64,000 nt of DNA from Halarcobacter bivalviorum (GCF_003346815.1 NZ_CP031217.1:1364001-1428000); one strand, 5' to 3'; counted from the stretch's first letter, positions 17,213 to 27,165 are shown. The notes: generated by a model not told the origin, from the sequence alone. Numbers and translations are program-made.

Positions 17213-20200
17213 CTAAGTCTCTTGCTCCAATATTTCCATATCTATGGTATGAATGAGAAACTGATTGCTCTATAAAATAGTTTAGAAGTTCTAATCTTCC
17301 TTCCATCATAGGCTTAGCTCTTACTATAAATGTTACTGTTTTTGCAGCTTCTTTAAATACCTCTTCTGAAACCTTTGAGATATCAGAGAAGATTACTCTA
17401 TCATATTTTGAAATCTCTTTTTTAAATTTCTCTTCATCTTGCACTACTAAGTTATCTCTAGCAGTAAATAGAGTTGAATAAGCCTCTTCTAGGAAAGATT
17501 TTACTTTTGCATTTTCATCAAGAGATACTTTAAAATGAACTTTTGCTACTCTTGCTGCTAAGATTCTTGATAATACTTCAAAAAGTGTATCATCATTTGA
17601 TACTCTAATTAATACATTATTTAATGGAAGATATCTAAAATGATTATCTTCTCCTCTAACTTTACAATAATCTTTCTCTTGTGAAAACTCATTCTCATAG
17701 TTTTCATAATATGATTGTAGAGCAAAAGATAGTTTTTCAAAATCCTCTTTATTTTCAGTTTTTGATTTATAAGACTCTATAAATCTTGTTAAATCTGTTG
17801 AATATTTTTTTGATACTGAAGGAGTATTTATCTCTTCAAAATTAACAAACTGTGTAATATAGTTAAAAATACCTACTTTTCTTCCAGCTCCAATTGCAGA
17901 TTTACCCATACCACCGAAAGGTTGTCTTAAAACAATTGCTCCTGTTGTACCTCTATTAATATATAGATTTCCTGCTTTTAAGTTCTCTTTCCAATATGCC
18001 ACTTCTCTCTCATCTAATGATTCAATACCAGAAGTTAATCCATACCCAGTAGAATTTACAATATCAACTGCATGTCTTAAATCATTTGCTTTAATTACAG
18101 CTAGTACAGGTCCAAAAAGTTCTGTTTTATGAATAAAACTTCCCTCTTTTATTCCCCATTTAATTGCTGGTTTTAACATATATTCATTATCTTCAGCATA
18201 TGAAGGCTCTAATGCCCATTCTTCACCCTCTTCTAATTCAGAGATAGCTTGTTTTAAAGCTCCACTAACAGGATTTGCTAATGTTCCAATTCTATTTTTA
18301 AAATCCCAAACTGAACCAACACTCATAGATCTTGCAGTATCAATTAAAGCTTTTTTGAAAGATTTATCATTATAAACTTCCTCTTCTAATACTAAAAGTG
18401 AAGTAGCCGAACATTTTTGTCCTGAGTTTCCAAAAGCACTTTGACAAACATTTTTAACAGCTTGGTCTCTATCTGCCATATTTGTAACAATAGTTGCATC
18501 TTTTCCACCAGTTTCAGCAGTTAAAAATAGATCTGCTCTTGTTTCAAGCATTTTATATGCAGTATCTTCTCCACCTGTTAAGATTACAAAATCAACTTTT
18601 TTATTTGCAATAAGATGTTCTCCAGCTAAAGCACCAGGACAAGGAACAAACTGTAAAGTATTTTTTGAAACTCCTGCATCCCAGAAACATTTACACATTT
18701 CATATGCAGTTAAAGCAGCTACAGAAGCAGGTTTAATAATAACAGTATTTCCAGCTGCTAAAATTGCAGCAATCCCTCCTAATGGAATTGCAACAGGGAA
18801 ATTCCAAGGTGGCACAACAACCCCTACTCCTTTACCTGAGAATTCTAAGTTTTGATATTTTTGAAAATAGTTTACAGAATAAGGATAAAACTCTAAAAAG
18901 TCAACTGCTTCAGAAACCTCTACATCTGTTTCTGTAAATACTTTTCCAACTTCAGCTGCTGCAATACCAATTAAATCATCTCTTCTTTCTCTAACCTTTA
19001 TTGCTACTTGTTTTAATACTTCATGTCTTTGTTCATGAGTTTTACTTCTCCAACCATCAATATCAGCAGCAGCAACTTCAACTGCTTTTTCTAAATCTTC
19101 AGCTGTAGCATTTGCAAATTTTCCTGCTAATACACCCTCTTTTAATTGAGATTTATCTATTGCTTCTATAATTTTTCTATTTTCAGTTAACTCTTCTGCA
19201 CCAACTACAACTGGAACTACTTTATGTTCAATATCTTTTGAGAATTTCCATTTTTTTACAATATTTCTTGCCCACTCTTGATTATTTGGTAAAACAAAAT
19301 CCGTATCAGCTTCTGCATGATACTCTTTTGTATCATAAGAAGAGTGGCTAAAATCTGCCCATTTTTCATTTAATCTATCTTGTTTCCTTTTTGCTCCAAC
19401 AAAAGAAGTAGCCTCTTTTTCAAAAGATTTTCTAAATAACTCTTCTTGCATTTTCCAATCTTTTGAACCTACTTTTAATCCAAATGAGTATCTAATAAAG
19501 TTATTTGGACCTGTATTTTCATCTAATCTTCTTACTAAATATGCAATTGCATTTGTAAACTGCTCTTTTGAGGCTGTAGGACCATATAAAATTACACTCT
19601 TAGAGATCTCTTTAATTGCTAATCTTGCTGGTTCACTCATTCCTTCTAACATCTCAATTGTATGATATTCGCTTGTTCCTAACTCTTGTGCTAATTGTGT
19701 AGCAAAAGCTAATTCAAATAGATTATGTGAACCTGTTCCTACATGCATAAAAGGAGCATTTTCTGGTTGTAATGCATATCTAATCATTCTTTTATAGTTT
19801 GAGTCAGTATCACTTTTATCTGTATAAGTTACCATTTCCCAATGCTTTTGAGATGCTTCTGTCTCTTCCATCTCCATATTAGCACCTTTAACAAGTCTAA
19901 ACTTAATAGGACTACCACCCTTTTCAACTCTTTTTCTTGCCCAATCACATAACTTTTGTTGCCATAAATAAGAGTCTGGTAGATATGCTTGTAAAACAAT
20001 TCCTGCATAAAAATCTTTGAACTCTTCTTTTTCTAAAGTTCTTTTAAATACTTCAACAGTAATTGCTAAATCTCTATACTCTTCCATATCAAGATTGATA
20101 AATTTATTTGATTTTGTGCCATCTGGTGCAATATAAGGATATTTTTGTGCTTGTCTATAAATTGTACTTAATTTTTCTACTAAAACTTCAACGGTATGCT

Positions 20201-20780
20201 CAAAGTCTAAAGCAGAGATTTGAGAAAAAATTGTAGAAATTTTAATTGAGATATAGTCTATATTTGGATTAGCTAAAGCTTTTAAATATTTTTCCATTCT
20301 CTCACTTGCTTCTTCTTCACCAAGAACAACTTCACCAATTAAATTAATATTTACTCTTGTATTCTCTTCTCTTCTCATTTTAAGATGTTTATTAAAAGGC
20401 TCATCTTCTCCTTTTAAAACTACTGTTTTTGTATCTTCTCTAATTTGATTAACAAACATAGGAACAGAAATATTTGGTAAATATTTACCAATATTTTGAA
20501 ATAACCATAATAGAGTTCTATCTTTTGTTGTAAAAAAGTGTGCCATCCCATGTTTTTCTAATAAAAAAACAATTTGATTTGCAACTCTACTATTTGACTC
20601 TGCTCTAAAACATTGATCCATTAACTCAATTAATAGTGCTTTATCTTTTGGATGTTCAAGCATTTTATTCATTTTTATGTAAAATTCTCTATCCCAATCA
20701 CTTACAAGTTCTGTAGCTCTATTTTGCCATCTTTCAGCAAGTTTTACAGCTGATTCAATTACTTCTTTTTCATTTATCAT
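17205..20780 (-). CDS. putA: Bifunctional proline dehydrogenase / P5C dehydrogenase
   Basis: 1191 residues. Oxidises proline to glutamate in two steps, feeding electrons to quinone. Order: helical arm (1-120), FAD-dependent proline dehydrogenase barrel (about 130-440), linker, aldehyde dehydrogenase domain (about 540-1000; catalytic Cys in SGQKCSAT near residue 790, NAD-binding VVPPWNFPVAIPLGG), and an extra C-terminal domain (about 1010-1191). The N-terminal ribbon-helix-helix DNA-binding domain of the E. coli trifunctional protein is absent, but a separate gene for such a domain lies divergently upstream at 21024. Start ATG 20780. Confidence 0.95.
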   Translation of the reverse strand: MINEKEVIESAVKLAERWQNRATELVSDWDREFYIKMNKMLEHPKDKALLIELMDQCFRAESNSRVANQIVFLLEKHGMAHFFTTKDRTLLWLFQNIGKYLPNISVPMFVNQIREDTKTVVLKGEDEPFNKHLKMRREENTRVNINLIGEVVLGEEEASERMEKYLKALANPNIDYISIKISTIFSQISALDFEHTVEVLVEKLSTIYRQAQKYPYIAPDGTKSNKFINLDMEEYRDLAITVEVFKRTLEKEEFKDFYAGIVLQAYLPDSYLWQQKLCDWARKRVEKGGSPIKFRLVKGANMEMEETEASQKHWEMVTYTDKSDTDSNYKRMIRYALQPENAPFMHVGTGSHNLFELAFATQLAQELGTSEYHTIEMLEGMSEPARLAIKEISKSVILYGPTASKEQFTNAIAYLVRRLDENTGPNNFIRYSFGLKVGSKDWKMQEELFRKSFEKEATSFVGAKRKQDRLNEKWADFSHSSYDTKEYHAEADTDFVLPNNQEWARNIVKKWKFSKDIEHKVVPVVVGAEELTENRKIIEAIDKSQLKEGVLAGKFANATAEDLEKAVEVAAADIDGWRSKTHEQRHEVLKQVAIKVRERRDDLIGIAAAEVGKVFTETDVEVSEAVDFLEFYPYSVNYFQKYQNLEFSGKGVGVVVPPWNFPVAIPLGGIAAILAAGNTVIIKPASVAALTAYEMCKCFWDAGVSKNTLQFVPCPGALAGEHLIANKKVDFVILTGGEDTAYKMLETRADLFLTAETGGKDATIVTNMADRDQAVKNVCQSAFGNSGQKCSATSLLVLEEEVYNDKSFKKALIDTARSMSVGSVWDFKNRIGTLANPVSGALKQAISELEEGEEWALEPSYAEDNEYMLKPAIKWGIKEGSFIHKTELFGPVLAVIKANDLRHAVDIVNSTGYGLTSGIESLDEREVAYWKENLKAGNLYINRGTTGAIVLRQPFGGMGKSAIGAGRKVGIFNYITQFVNFEEINTPSVSKKYSTDLTRFIESYKSKTENKEDFEKLSFALQSYYENYENEFSQEKDYCKVRGEDNHFRYLPLNNVLIRVSNDDTLFEVLSRILAARVAKVHFKVSLDENAKVKSFLEEAYSTLFTARDNLVVQDEEKFKKEISKYDRVIFSDISKVSEEVFKEAAKTVTFIVRAKPMMEGRLELLNYFIEQSVSHSYHRYGNIGARDLEK

Positions 20781-20827
20781 TCGTTTATCCTTATATTTTA
20801 AACATAATCAAATTATAGTAATACAAA

Positions 20828-20922
20828 AAGTACTACCTTTAAAAAATTATCCCACATTAAAACTTAAATAGGTCTTAATTTTTATCTATTTTTTATCTAA
20901 TAATTACTTATTTATAGTACTT
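20828..20922. promoter_or_regulatory. Inverted AAGTACTA / TAGTACTT pair between putA and the RHH gene
   Basis: AAGTACTA at 20828-20835 and its reverse complement TAGTACTT at 20915-20922, 87 bases apart, in the 243-base space between divergent putA and the ribbon-helix-helix gene. A related palindrome TAGTACTA occurs at 27033-27040 upstream of livK. Possible operator; weak evidence because the sites are short and the region is AT-rich. Nothing else stands out in this intergenic space. Confidence 0.3.
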
Positions 20923-21023
20923 GTGAAAGTTACAGATATAAAAATACTTTAGCATTACTTCAAGGAGTTTTAAAAGAAATCAAAGTAATATAATATATAC
21001 ATATAGAAACAAAGGATTGTTTT

Positions 21024-21248
21024 TTGGCTAAACAAAAATATGATAGACAGATTATTAAAAATGTTATAGATAAGAGTTTAAAGAATAAAAAAGAAATTAC
21101 TCAATTAACCATAAAAATTGATTCAAAATTAGATGATGCACTTGCAACACTATCTGATAAAATTAATATCTCTAAAAATAGACTTATCGAAAATATTCTT
21201 TATGAAAGTGGCATTATTGAAGAAGTTGAGGAAAACTATTATGAGTAA
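21024..21248 (+). CDS. Ribbon-helix-helix (CopG-like) DNA-binding protein
   Basis: 74 residues. The segment TQLTIKIDSKLDDALATLSDKINISKNRLIENIL follows the RHH pattern of one beta strand and two helices. Start is TTG at 21024, seven bases after AAAGGA. Its stop overlaps the start of the next gene by eight bases. Divergent from putA, which lacks its own RHH domain, so it may regulate putA; alternatively it is the antitoxin-like partner of the overlapping downstream gene. Both are inference. Confidence 0.75.
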   Translation: MAKQKYDRQIIKNVIDKSLKNKKEITQLTIKIDSKLDDALATLSDKINISKNRLIENILYESGIIEEVEENYYE

Positions 21249-21909
21249 TTTTCCAAAACAAAATGAAGTAGTAGATGCAATTTTAAATGGAATCGTACAA
21301 GCTAAGAATAATTTTTTATTTTGGACAAATAATAGATTAAGCCTTTCATATGGTCCTCATAAAATTGTAACTATTCATATAGCACAAGAGATTGCTAAAA
21401 TAAAAGAAAAAGCACCAGAAATTTTTATTAATGCCACAGTTACAGATATTTTAAGATGTACTTTACCTGATAGAACTGAATATCCAAATTTTATGGCTAA
21501 AAGAGGACTTACAGAAGGAACTTTTAGTATAACTTTAGATGAAAGAATTCCTCATAGTAATAATAATGATTCAATTTCAAGAGTAATTATTTCTGTTAAA
21601 AACAATGTAATTAATACAAAAAAAGAGTATTTAGATGAGATTGATAGAATATGTAAAATGGTACAAAGAGATGAAGAATATAAAGAATCAAGCTTAGATT
21701 ATGGAGTATTTACTTTTTATTCAGATATTACAAAAGATGCAAGAAAAAAACTTGATAAAAGAATTCCTGAGATTATCAAAAACTTCGATAAAGTAGTTGC
21801 TCAATACGATAATTTAAAGGCTACTTTTAAAGGTGGAGAGATAAATAAAACAGATAATGACGAAGAGTGGTCAATGAGCTGTTATATTATTGAACCTTTC
21901 TACAAATAA
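21241..21909 (+). CDS. Hypothetical protein coupled to the RHH gene
   Basis: 222 residues from the ATG at 21241, which overlaps the RHH gene's last eight bases (translational coupling). The frame is open further upstream but only inside the RHH gene. Mixed alpha/beta, no signal peptide, no membrane segment; contains ATVTDILRCTLPDRTEYP and a C-terminal CYIIEPFYK. I do not recognise a family. Paired with a DNA-binding protein it could be a toxin, an effector-sensing partner, or an unrelated gene. Confidence 0.65.
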   Translation: MSNFPKQNEVVDAILNGIVQAKNNFLFWTNNRLSLSYGPHKIVTIHIAQEIAKIKEKAPEIFINATVTDILRCTLPDRTEYPNFMAKRGLTEGTFSITLDERIPHSNNNDSISRVIISVKNNVINTKKEYLDEIDRICKMVQRDEEYKESSLDYGVFTFYSDITKDARKKLDKRIPEIIKNFDKVVAQYDNLKATFKGGEINKTDNDEEWSMSCYIIEPFYK

Positions 21910-21999
21910 ACTAAAGTTATAATTCTCATAATTTAAACTAAACAATTCCTTTATAATAAAAGAATAAGATTCTTAAAATTTATTATTGAAGGAGTTGTC

Positions 22000-22431
22000 T
22001 TGAACAATTTTTTATTTAATCAAAAAGCATTATTTGAAAATTTATCTTTATTGCTTTTAAGACTATTTATTGGTGGAACTTTTCTAGGTTATGGAATTTC
22101 AAAAATTCAAAAATTTGAGAGTTTCTATCTACCTTGGTTTACAGATAAATTAGGAATACCTTTTCCTGAGTTAAGCCTAAGTTTAGTTATCTTTTTTCAA
22201 ATTGTTGGAGGAGTAGCTATTATTCTAGGACTATTTACAAGAGTTTTTGCTATACCTTTATTTCTTATTATGTTAGTTGCAATGTTAACAGTTAATATAC
22301 ATAATGGATTTAATACAGCACCAAATTTTGGTTATGAGATAAATTTAGCTTATATGTCTATTCTTTTCATTCTATTTTCATATAATTCTGGAAAATTTAG
22401 TTTAGAAAATATCTTATTTAAAAGAGATTAG
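22000..22431 (+). CDS. DoxX family membrane protein
   Basis: 143 residues with four hydrophobic helices and the DoxX features LLRLFIGGTFLGYGISKIQ near the N-terminus and GGVAIILGLFTR in the middle. The family is linked to thiosulfate:quinone oxidoreductase subunits in archaea and to redox or membrane stress in bacteria; the exact role is unknown here. Start TTG at 22000, five bases after GAAGGAG. Monocistronic, ending in a hairpin shared with livF. Confidence 0.85.
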   Translation: MNNFLFNQKALFENLSLLLLRLFIGGTFLGYGISKIQKFESFYLPWFTDKLGIPFPELSLSLVIFFQIVGGVAIILGLFTRVFAIPLFLIMLVAMLTVNIHNGFNTAPNFGYEINLAYMSILFILFSYNSGKFSLENILFKRD

Positions 22432-22450
22432 AAGGGTAATCCCTTCTAAT
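22427..22450. terminator. Bidirectional terminator DoxX / livF
   Basis: Ten-base arms (22427-22436 and 22441-22450) with loop TAAT and a GGG/CCC core between convergent genes. Confidence 0.7.
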
Positions 22451-23172
22451 TAATGTTTTTTACCAAGATAAGCCTCTTGGATTTTTTCTGATTTTAACAA
22501 CTCGTCAGCTGTTCCTTGGTGTGTAATCTTTCCTACTTCTAAAACATAAGCTCTATCTGCTAACTTTAATGCAGCCTTTGCATTTTGTTCTACTAATAAA
22601 ACTGTAACTCCACTTTGTGAAATCTCTTTTACTGCTTTAAAAATAGCCTTTACTAAGATTGGAGCAAGTCCTAATGATGGTTCATCAAGAATTAAAAGTT
22701 TTGGTTTAGACATAATAGCTCTTCCAATAGCAAGCATTTGTTGCTCCCCACCAGAAAGTGTTCCTGCAAGTTGTTTTCTTCTCTCTTTTAATCTTGGTAA
22801 AATATCATAAATCCAAGATAGAGTCTCTTTATCATGATCTTTTAAAGTATAAGCACCCATCATTAGATTCTCTTCTACTGTTAAAGTTCCAAAAACTCTT
22901 CTTCCTTCAGGAGAATGAGACATTCCAAGACTTACTATATCATGAGCAGGAGTATCAGTAATATCATTTTTATCAAAAATTATACTTCCCTCTTTCGCTT
23001 TTAATAGACCAGAAATAGTTCTTAAAGTTGTAGTTTTTCCAGCACCATTTGCACCTAAAATAGTTACAACCTCTCCTCTTCTAACTTGTATAGAAATACC
23101 TTTTATTGCTGTAATTGCCCCATAAGAGACGTGAAGGTTTTTTATTTCTAATAAAATCTCATTATTTACCAT
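22450..23172 (-). CDS. livF: Branched-chain amino acid ABC transporter ATPase LivF
   Basis: 240 residues. Walker A GANGAGKT, signature LSGGEQQM, Walker B LLILDEPSLGL; the HSPEGRRVFGTLTVEEN block is typical of LivF. One of two ATPases that drive the LivHM permease. Last gene of the liv operon; starts at the stop of livG. Overlapping ends along the operon mean translational coupling. Confidence 0.93.
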   Translation of the reverse strand: MVNNEILLEIKNLHVSYGAITAIKGISIQVRRGEVVTILGANGAGKTTTLRTISGLLKAKEGSIIFDKNDITDTPAHDIVSLGMSHSPEGRRVFGTLTVEENLMMGAYTLKDHDKETLSWIYDILPRLKERRKQLAGTLSGGEQQMLAIGRAIMSKPKLLILDEPSLGLAPILVKAIFKAVKEISQSGVTVLLVEQNAKAALKLADRAYVLEVGKITHQGTADELLKSEKIQEAYLGKKH

Positions 23173-23951
23173 TATTCATCCTCCTCGTCATCATCACTTC
23201 CAATATATGCTTCAATTACTCTTGGATCATTTTGAACAAAGTTTGGTTCACCTTGAGAAATCTCTTTTCCAAAGTTAATAACAGTAATGTAATCAGTTAA
23301 ACTCATTACCATTTCCATATCGTGTTCAATCATCATAATTCCAATATCCATTTGAGATATTTTTCTAATAATTTCTGTTAATTCTATTGTTTCATTTTCA
23401 TTTAAACCAGCTGCTGGTTCATCTAAAATAAGTAGTTCAGGGTTTGCTGCTAATGCTCTTGCCATCTCTACTTTTCTTTGATTTCCATAAGATAAATCTC
23501 CCGTAGGATTTGTAGCTAGGTGAGTTAAATTAAAAAACTCCATTAACTCTTCTACTTTTTTCCAAGCAGCTTTTTCATCTTTTTTATATGCTGGTGTATG
23601 AAAAATTGCATGGTACCATTTCTGTTTTGATTTAGTATGATACCCTGCCATAATATTTTCTGCAACACTCATGTCACTAAATAGCCTAATATTTTGAAAA
23701 GTTCTTAGAACTCCTTTTTGAGCAATTTTATGAGGTTGCATTCCTGTAATATCTTCACCTTTATATTTAATAGTTCCTTGCTCAGGAGTATAAATACCTG
23801 TAACACAGTTAAAAAGTGTTGTTTTCCCTGCTCCATTTGGACCAATGATTCCATAAATTTGACCAGGTTTTACTTTAATAGTTAAATCATCAATTGCAAC
23901 AAGTCCATGGAAAAACTTTGATACATTGTCTATTTCTAGTACATATTTCAT
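23172..23951 (-). CDS. livG: Branched-chain amino acid ABC transporter ATPase LivG
   Basis: 259 residues. Walker A GPNGAGKT, the LivG-specific RTFQNIRLFSDMSVAENIMAG, signature LSYGNQRKVEMARAL and Walker B LLILDEPAAGLN. Acidic tail (GSDDDEEDE). Shares one base with the stop of livM. Confidence 0.93.
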   Translation of the reverse strand: MKYVLEIDNVSKFFHGLVAIDDLTIKVKPGQIYGIIGPNGAGKTTLFNCVTGIYTPEQGTIKYKGEDITGMQPHKIAQKGVLRTFQNIRLFSDMSVAENIMAGYHTKSKQKWYHAIFHTPAYKKDEKAAWKKVEELMEFFNLTHLATNPTGDLSYGNQRKVEMARALAANPELLILDEPAAGLNENETIELTEIIRKISQMDIGIMMIEHDMEMVMSLTDYITVINFGKEISQGEPNFVQNDPRVIEAYIGSDDDEEDE

Positions 23952-24925
23952 TATTTAGTTTCTCCTTTTGGTTTCGCTTTTAAAGCTTTCTCTTTAAGAT
24001 ATTTTGGAATATTTCCAAAACTTGCAGGCCAAACACCATTTGGCCTTAAAACCATAGTTAAAACCATTGCTGCACCAAAGATTAAATATCTTGACTCTTT
24101 AAATTCTGTAAATAATTCAGGTAATACAAACATTACAAATGTTCCAATAATTACCCCAGGAAGTGAAGCAGAACCACCAACAAGAACAATAGCAAAGAAC
24201 ATAACAGATTGCATGAAAGAGAATGACTCTGGACTTACTGCTGAGTATTGAATAGCAAAAATAGAACCTGCAACACCCGCAATTGCTGCACCTAAAGCAA
24301 AAGCAAATAGTTTATAATAAGGAATATTGATACCCATAGATTTTGCTGCAATCTCATCTTTATTTATATAATATAAAGCTCTTCCGTATCTTGAATTATC
24401 AAGATTTCTAATTATTAATAAAGTAACTAATAATAGACCAAATGCCATATAATAAATCGCTTTATCTGAAAATAATTCATATCCAAAGATTCTTACAACA
24501 TCAATTCCAAAAATACCATTTGGGCCACCAGTTAAACCAAATAAATCATTTGATAAAACTTGTTCAAAGATAATATTAAAACCAATTGTTGCAACAAGTA
24601 AATAATCTCCTCTTAAGTGAATAATAGGCCCGGCTAAAACAATTGCTACTATTACAGGAAAAATAATTGCAAAAGGAATTGTTGCAATAATTTCTAATCC
24701 AAAATGTACATTTAAAATAGCCGTTGTATAAGCTCCAATACCAAAGAAAATTGCATGCCCCATATTAAATACACCTGCTCTTCCAAGAATAATATCTTGA
24801 GAGAAAGCAACTGTAGCAAATACTAAAAAGGTAATACCAATAGAAAGCCAAGCTGAATCAACAGTAAAAGGAAAAACAGCCATTACTAAAATAAAAATAG
24901 TAGCAATTAAAGTAGTCTTATTCAT
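23951..24925 (-). CDS. livM: Branched-chain amino acid ABC transporter permease LivM
   Basis: 324 residues, about nine hydrophobic segments; AGVFNMGHAIFFGIGAYTTAIL and RGDYLLVATIGFNIIFEQVL are LivM landmarks. Inner-membrane permease partner of LivH. TAATG overlap with livH. Confidence 0.93.
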   Translation of the reverse strand: MNKTTLIATIFILVMAVFPFTVDSAWLSIGITFLVFATVAFSQDIILGRAGVFNMGHAIFFGIGAYTTAILNVHFGLEIIATIPFAIIFPVIVAIVLAGPIIHLRGDYLLVATIGFNIIFEQVLSNDLFGLTGGPNGIFGIDVVRIFGYELFSDKAIYYMAFGLLLVTLLIIRNLDNSRYGRALYYINKDEIAAKSMGINIPYYKLFAFALGAAIAGVAGSIFAIQYSAVSPESFSFMQSVMFFAIVLVGGSASLPGVIIGTFVMFVLPELFTEFKESRYLIFGAAMVLTMVLRPNGVWPASFGNIPKYLKEKALKAKPKGETK

Positions 24926-25827
24926 TATACTTTCTCCGCTGTTTTTTCACCAAGAATACCTGTTGGTCTAACTATTAGAATAATAATTAAAAGAACAAAA
25001 GTAAATGTCTCAGCCCATTCTGTTGAGATATAACCTGCAATTAAAGCATTAAATAATCCAAGTAATAATCCACCTATCATAGCTCCTGGAATTGAACCAA
25101 TTCCACCAATAATTGCAGCAATAAAGGCATTAAGACCATAAACCCAACCCATATCAAAAGTTAAAGATCTATAATATAAACCAATAAACAAACCACCTAT
25201 TGCTCCAAGCATAGAACCAACAACAAAAATTATCATAATAATTCTATTTACATTTATACCCATAAGTTTTGCAGCATCTTGGTCAATAGCTGTTGCTCGA
25301 ATTGCTGTACCAATTTTTGTTCTATTAATAAAGAAATATAAAGCAATCATTAAAATAGCAGAAAGAGCTAAAATACAAACTTGAGTAAATGAGATAATTA
25401 CTCCTGATATATTCCATGTTGTACTAGGAAGTAAATCTGCTGGAAAAATTTGCATATTTGGTCCCCAAATAAGCATAATTCCATTTTGAATAACTAAAGC
25501 AGCTCCTAATGCTGAAACAACAGCACTAAGTCTTGGTGCCGTTCTTAAAGGTCTGTATGCAAGACGCTCAAGAAGAACACCCACAAAAGCAACAATAATA
25601 GCAGTTAATAAGAAGATAATAATTACATTAACAAAAGAAACTGCACTTGCACCAAATAATTGAGAGAAAATAGTAAGTCCTACATAAGCTGAGAAAGCCA
25701 CAAGGTCTCCATGGGCGAAGTTAATTAACTTCATAACCCCATAGACCATTGTGTATCCTAAAGCAACTAATGCATACAAACTTCCTATCGTTAAACCATT
25801 GATTAACTGTTGAAGAAAAATATCCAT
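24925..25827 (-). CDS. livH: Branched-chain amino acid ABC transporter permease LivH
   Basis: 300 residues, about eight hydrophobic segments; GLTIGSLYALVALGYTMVYG and LINFAHGDLVAFSAYVGL are conserved in LivH. Starts 12 bases after the binding-protein gene and overlaps livM by one base. Confidence 0.93.
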   Translation of the reverse strand: MDIFLQQLINGLTIGSLYALVALGYTMVYGVMKLINFAHGDLVAFSAYVGLTIFSQLFGASAVSFVNVIIIFLLTAIIVAFVGVLLERLAYRPLRTAPRLSAVVSALGAALVIQNGIMLIWGPNMQIFPADLLPSTTWNISGVIISFTQVCILALSAILMIALYFFINRTKIGTAIRATAIDQDAAKLMGINVNRIIMIIFVVGSMLGAIGGLFIGLYYRSLTFDMGWVYGLNAFIAAIIGGIGSIPGAMIGGLLLGLFNALIAGYISTEWAETFTFVLLIIILIVRPTGILGEKTAEKV

Positions 25828-25839
25828 TTAGACTCTCTT

Positions 25840-26967
25840 TTATTTATTAAATGATACTTTATAGCTTCCGTCATTTTGGATTTGATAAACCATTAATGAT
25901 GCTCCAACTCTTTCCCCATCTTCTCTAATGTTAAATGGTCCAGTAATTCCTGGGAAGTCTTTCATATCATTTCTAATATAATCAGAGATTTTTTTAGTAT
26001 CAAAAGATTTAGTTTTTTCAACACCTTCCATAACAGCTCTTAAACCATCTGCATTAACAACTGCCCAAATTGAAGGAGGCTTCATATTAAATCTCTCTTC
26101 GTATGCTGTTAAATACTTTTTAGCAGCTTCATAAGGTAAAATATCAGGAGTTGGTACATTTACTAAATATACACCCTCTGCTGATTTTCCAGCAAGTTTT
26201 AAGAAGTCTGGATTATCATTTGAATCTCCACCAACAAAATCAGCTTTAATACCTAATTGCTCTTGTTGAACTCTTAAAAGTCCACCATCAGTATAATAAC
26301 CAGAATAATAAATTACATCTGGATTTAAAGCTTTTACTTTTGTTAAGATTGCTGTAAAGTTTTGAGTACCTGATTTAATTTTTCCTCTAAATGCAATATT
26401 TCCACCAAGTTTTTCAATTGAATCAACTACTGAATTTGCTAAACCATCAGAATAAGAAGAGTAGTCAGATAAAATTGCAATTCTTTGATATTTTTTTTGA
26501 TTTACAAAATAATCAGCTGTAAACTCACCTTGTGCAGAGTTTGGAAATGAGTTTCTAAAGAATGTCCAATATTTTCTTTTAATTAAAGAATCTGAAGTAC
26601 CATCTGAAGTTTGAAGTACTTTATTTCTATAATAAGTTGTTTGAGCAGCTTCTGTTGCTCCTGAAGTATAAGAACCAATTACTGCAAATACTCCTTCATT
26701 TACTAATTTTTTAGCACAAACAGCAGCTTTTTGAGCTTTTGCTTCGTCATCACAAGTAACTACTTCAATTTTTTTACCAAGTAATCCACCCTCTTTGTTC
26801 TTTTCATCTACAATAAGTCTAACAAAGTTATCAATACCCTGTCCCTCATTTGCATATTTCCCTGTAATTGGAGCTTGAACACCAATTTTAACTGTATCAG
26901 CTGCAAATACAGAAGTACAAACAGCAGCACTTAGTGCAAGTGCACTAGCAAGTCTTGTTAATTTCAT
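25840..26967 (-). CDS. livK: Branched-chain amino acid ABC transporter substrate-binding protein
   Basis: 375 residues with a Sec signal peptide (cleavage after AAVCTSVFA, about residue 22) and a type I periplasmic-binding fold: VKIGVQAPITGKYANEGQGIDNFVRL, PAVIGSYTSGATEAA-like GSYTSGATEAA, and VYLVNVPTPD. Delivers leucine-type amino acids, or possibly another small amino acid, to LivHM. First gene of the liv operon, so the operon promoter lies in the 200 bases upstream. Symbol livK is by convention; ligand not provable. Confidence 0.9.
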   Translation of the reverse strand: MKLTRLASALALSAAVCTSVFAADTVKIGVQAPITGKYANEGQGIDNFVRLIVDEKNKEGGLLGKKIEVVTCDDEAKAQKAAVCAKKLVNEGVFAVIGSYTSGATEAAQTTYYRNKVLQTSDGTSDSLIKRKYWTFFRNSFPNSAQGEFTADYFVNQKKYQRIAILSDYSSYSDGLANSVVDSIEKLGGNIAFRGKIKSGTQNFTAILTKVKALNPDVIYYSGYYTDGGLLRVQQEQLGIKADFVGGDSNDNPDFLKLAGKSAEGVYLVNVPTPDILPYEAAKKYLTAYEERFNMKPPSIWAVVNADGLRAVMEGVEKTKSFDTKKISDYIRNDMKDFPGITGPFNIREDGERVGASLMVYQIQNDGSYKVSFNK

Positions 26968-27027
26968 TTAATCCCCTTTCATTAAAATAAATCTTTCTTT
27001 AGCCTAGGTAAAAACCTCTAATGTTTT

Positions 27028-27042
27028 TTTAGTAGTACTAAA
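27028..27042. promoter_or_regulatory. Palindrome upstream of livK
   Basis: TTTAGT-AGT-ACTAAA inverted repeat about 60 bases upstream of the livK start, containing TAGTACTA. The same core occurs as an inverted pair upstream of putA. Possible operator for amino-acid use genes. The rest of 26968-27165 is AT-rich with no other clear element. Confidence 0.3.
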
Positions 27043-27165
27043 AGTAATGACTTTTAAAAACTATTCATTATTTCACAGTAAAAATAAATTAAGACTTAAA
27101 AAAAGACCATTTTTTATAACTAATAGGTCATTTTATAGTAATTTTCTTAAAATGCTATTTTAATG

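Noticed and set aside
21133-21240. Longer form of the 222-residue protein
   Set aside because: The extension lies wholly inside the RHH gene in another frame; ATG 21241 gives the usual overlap-coupled start.
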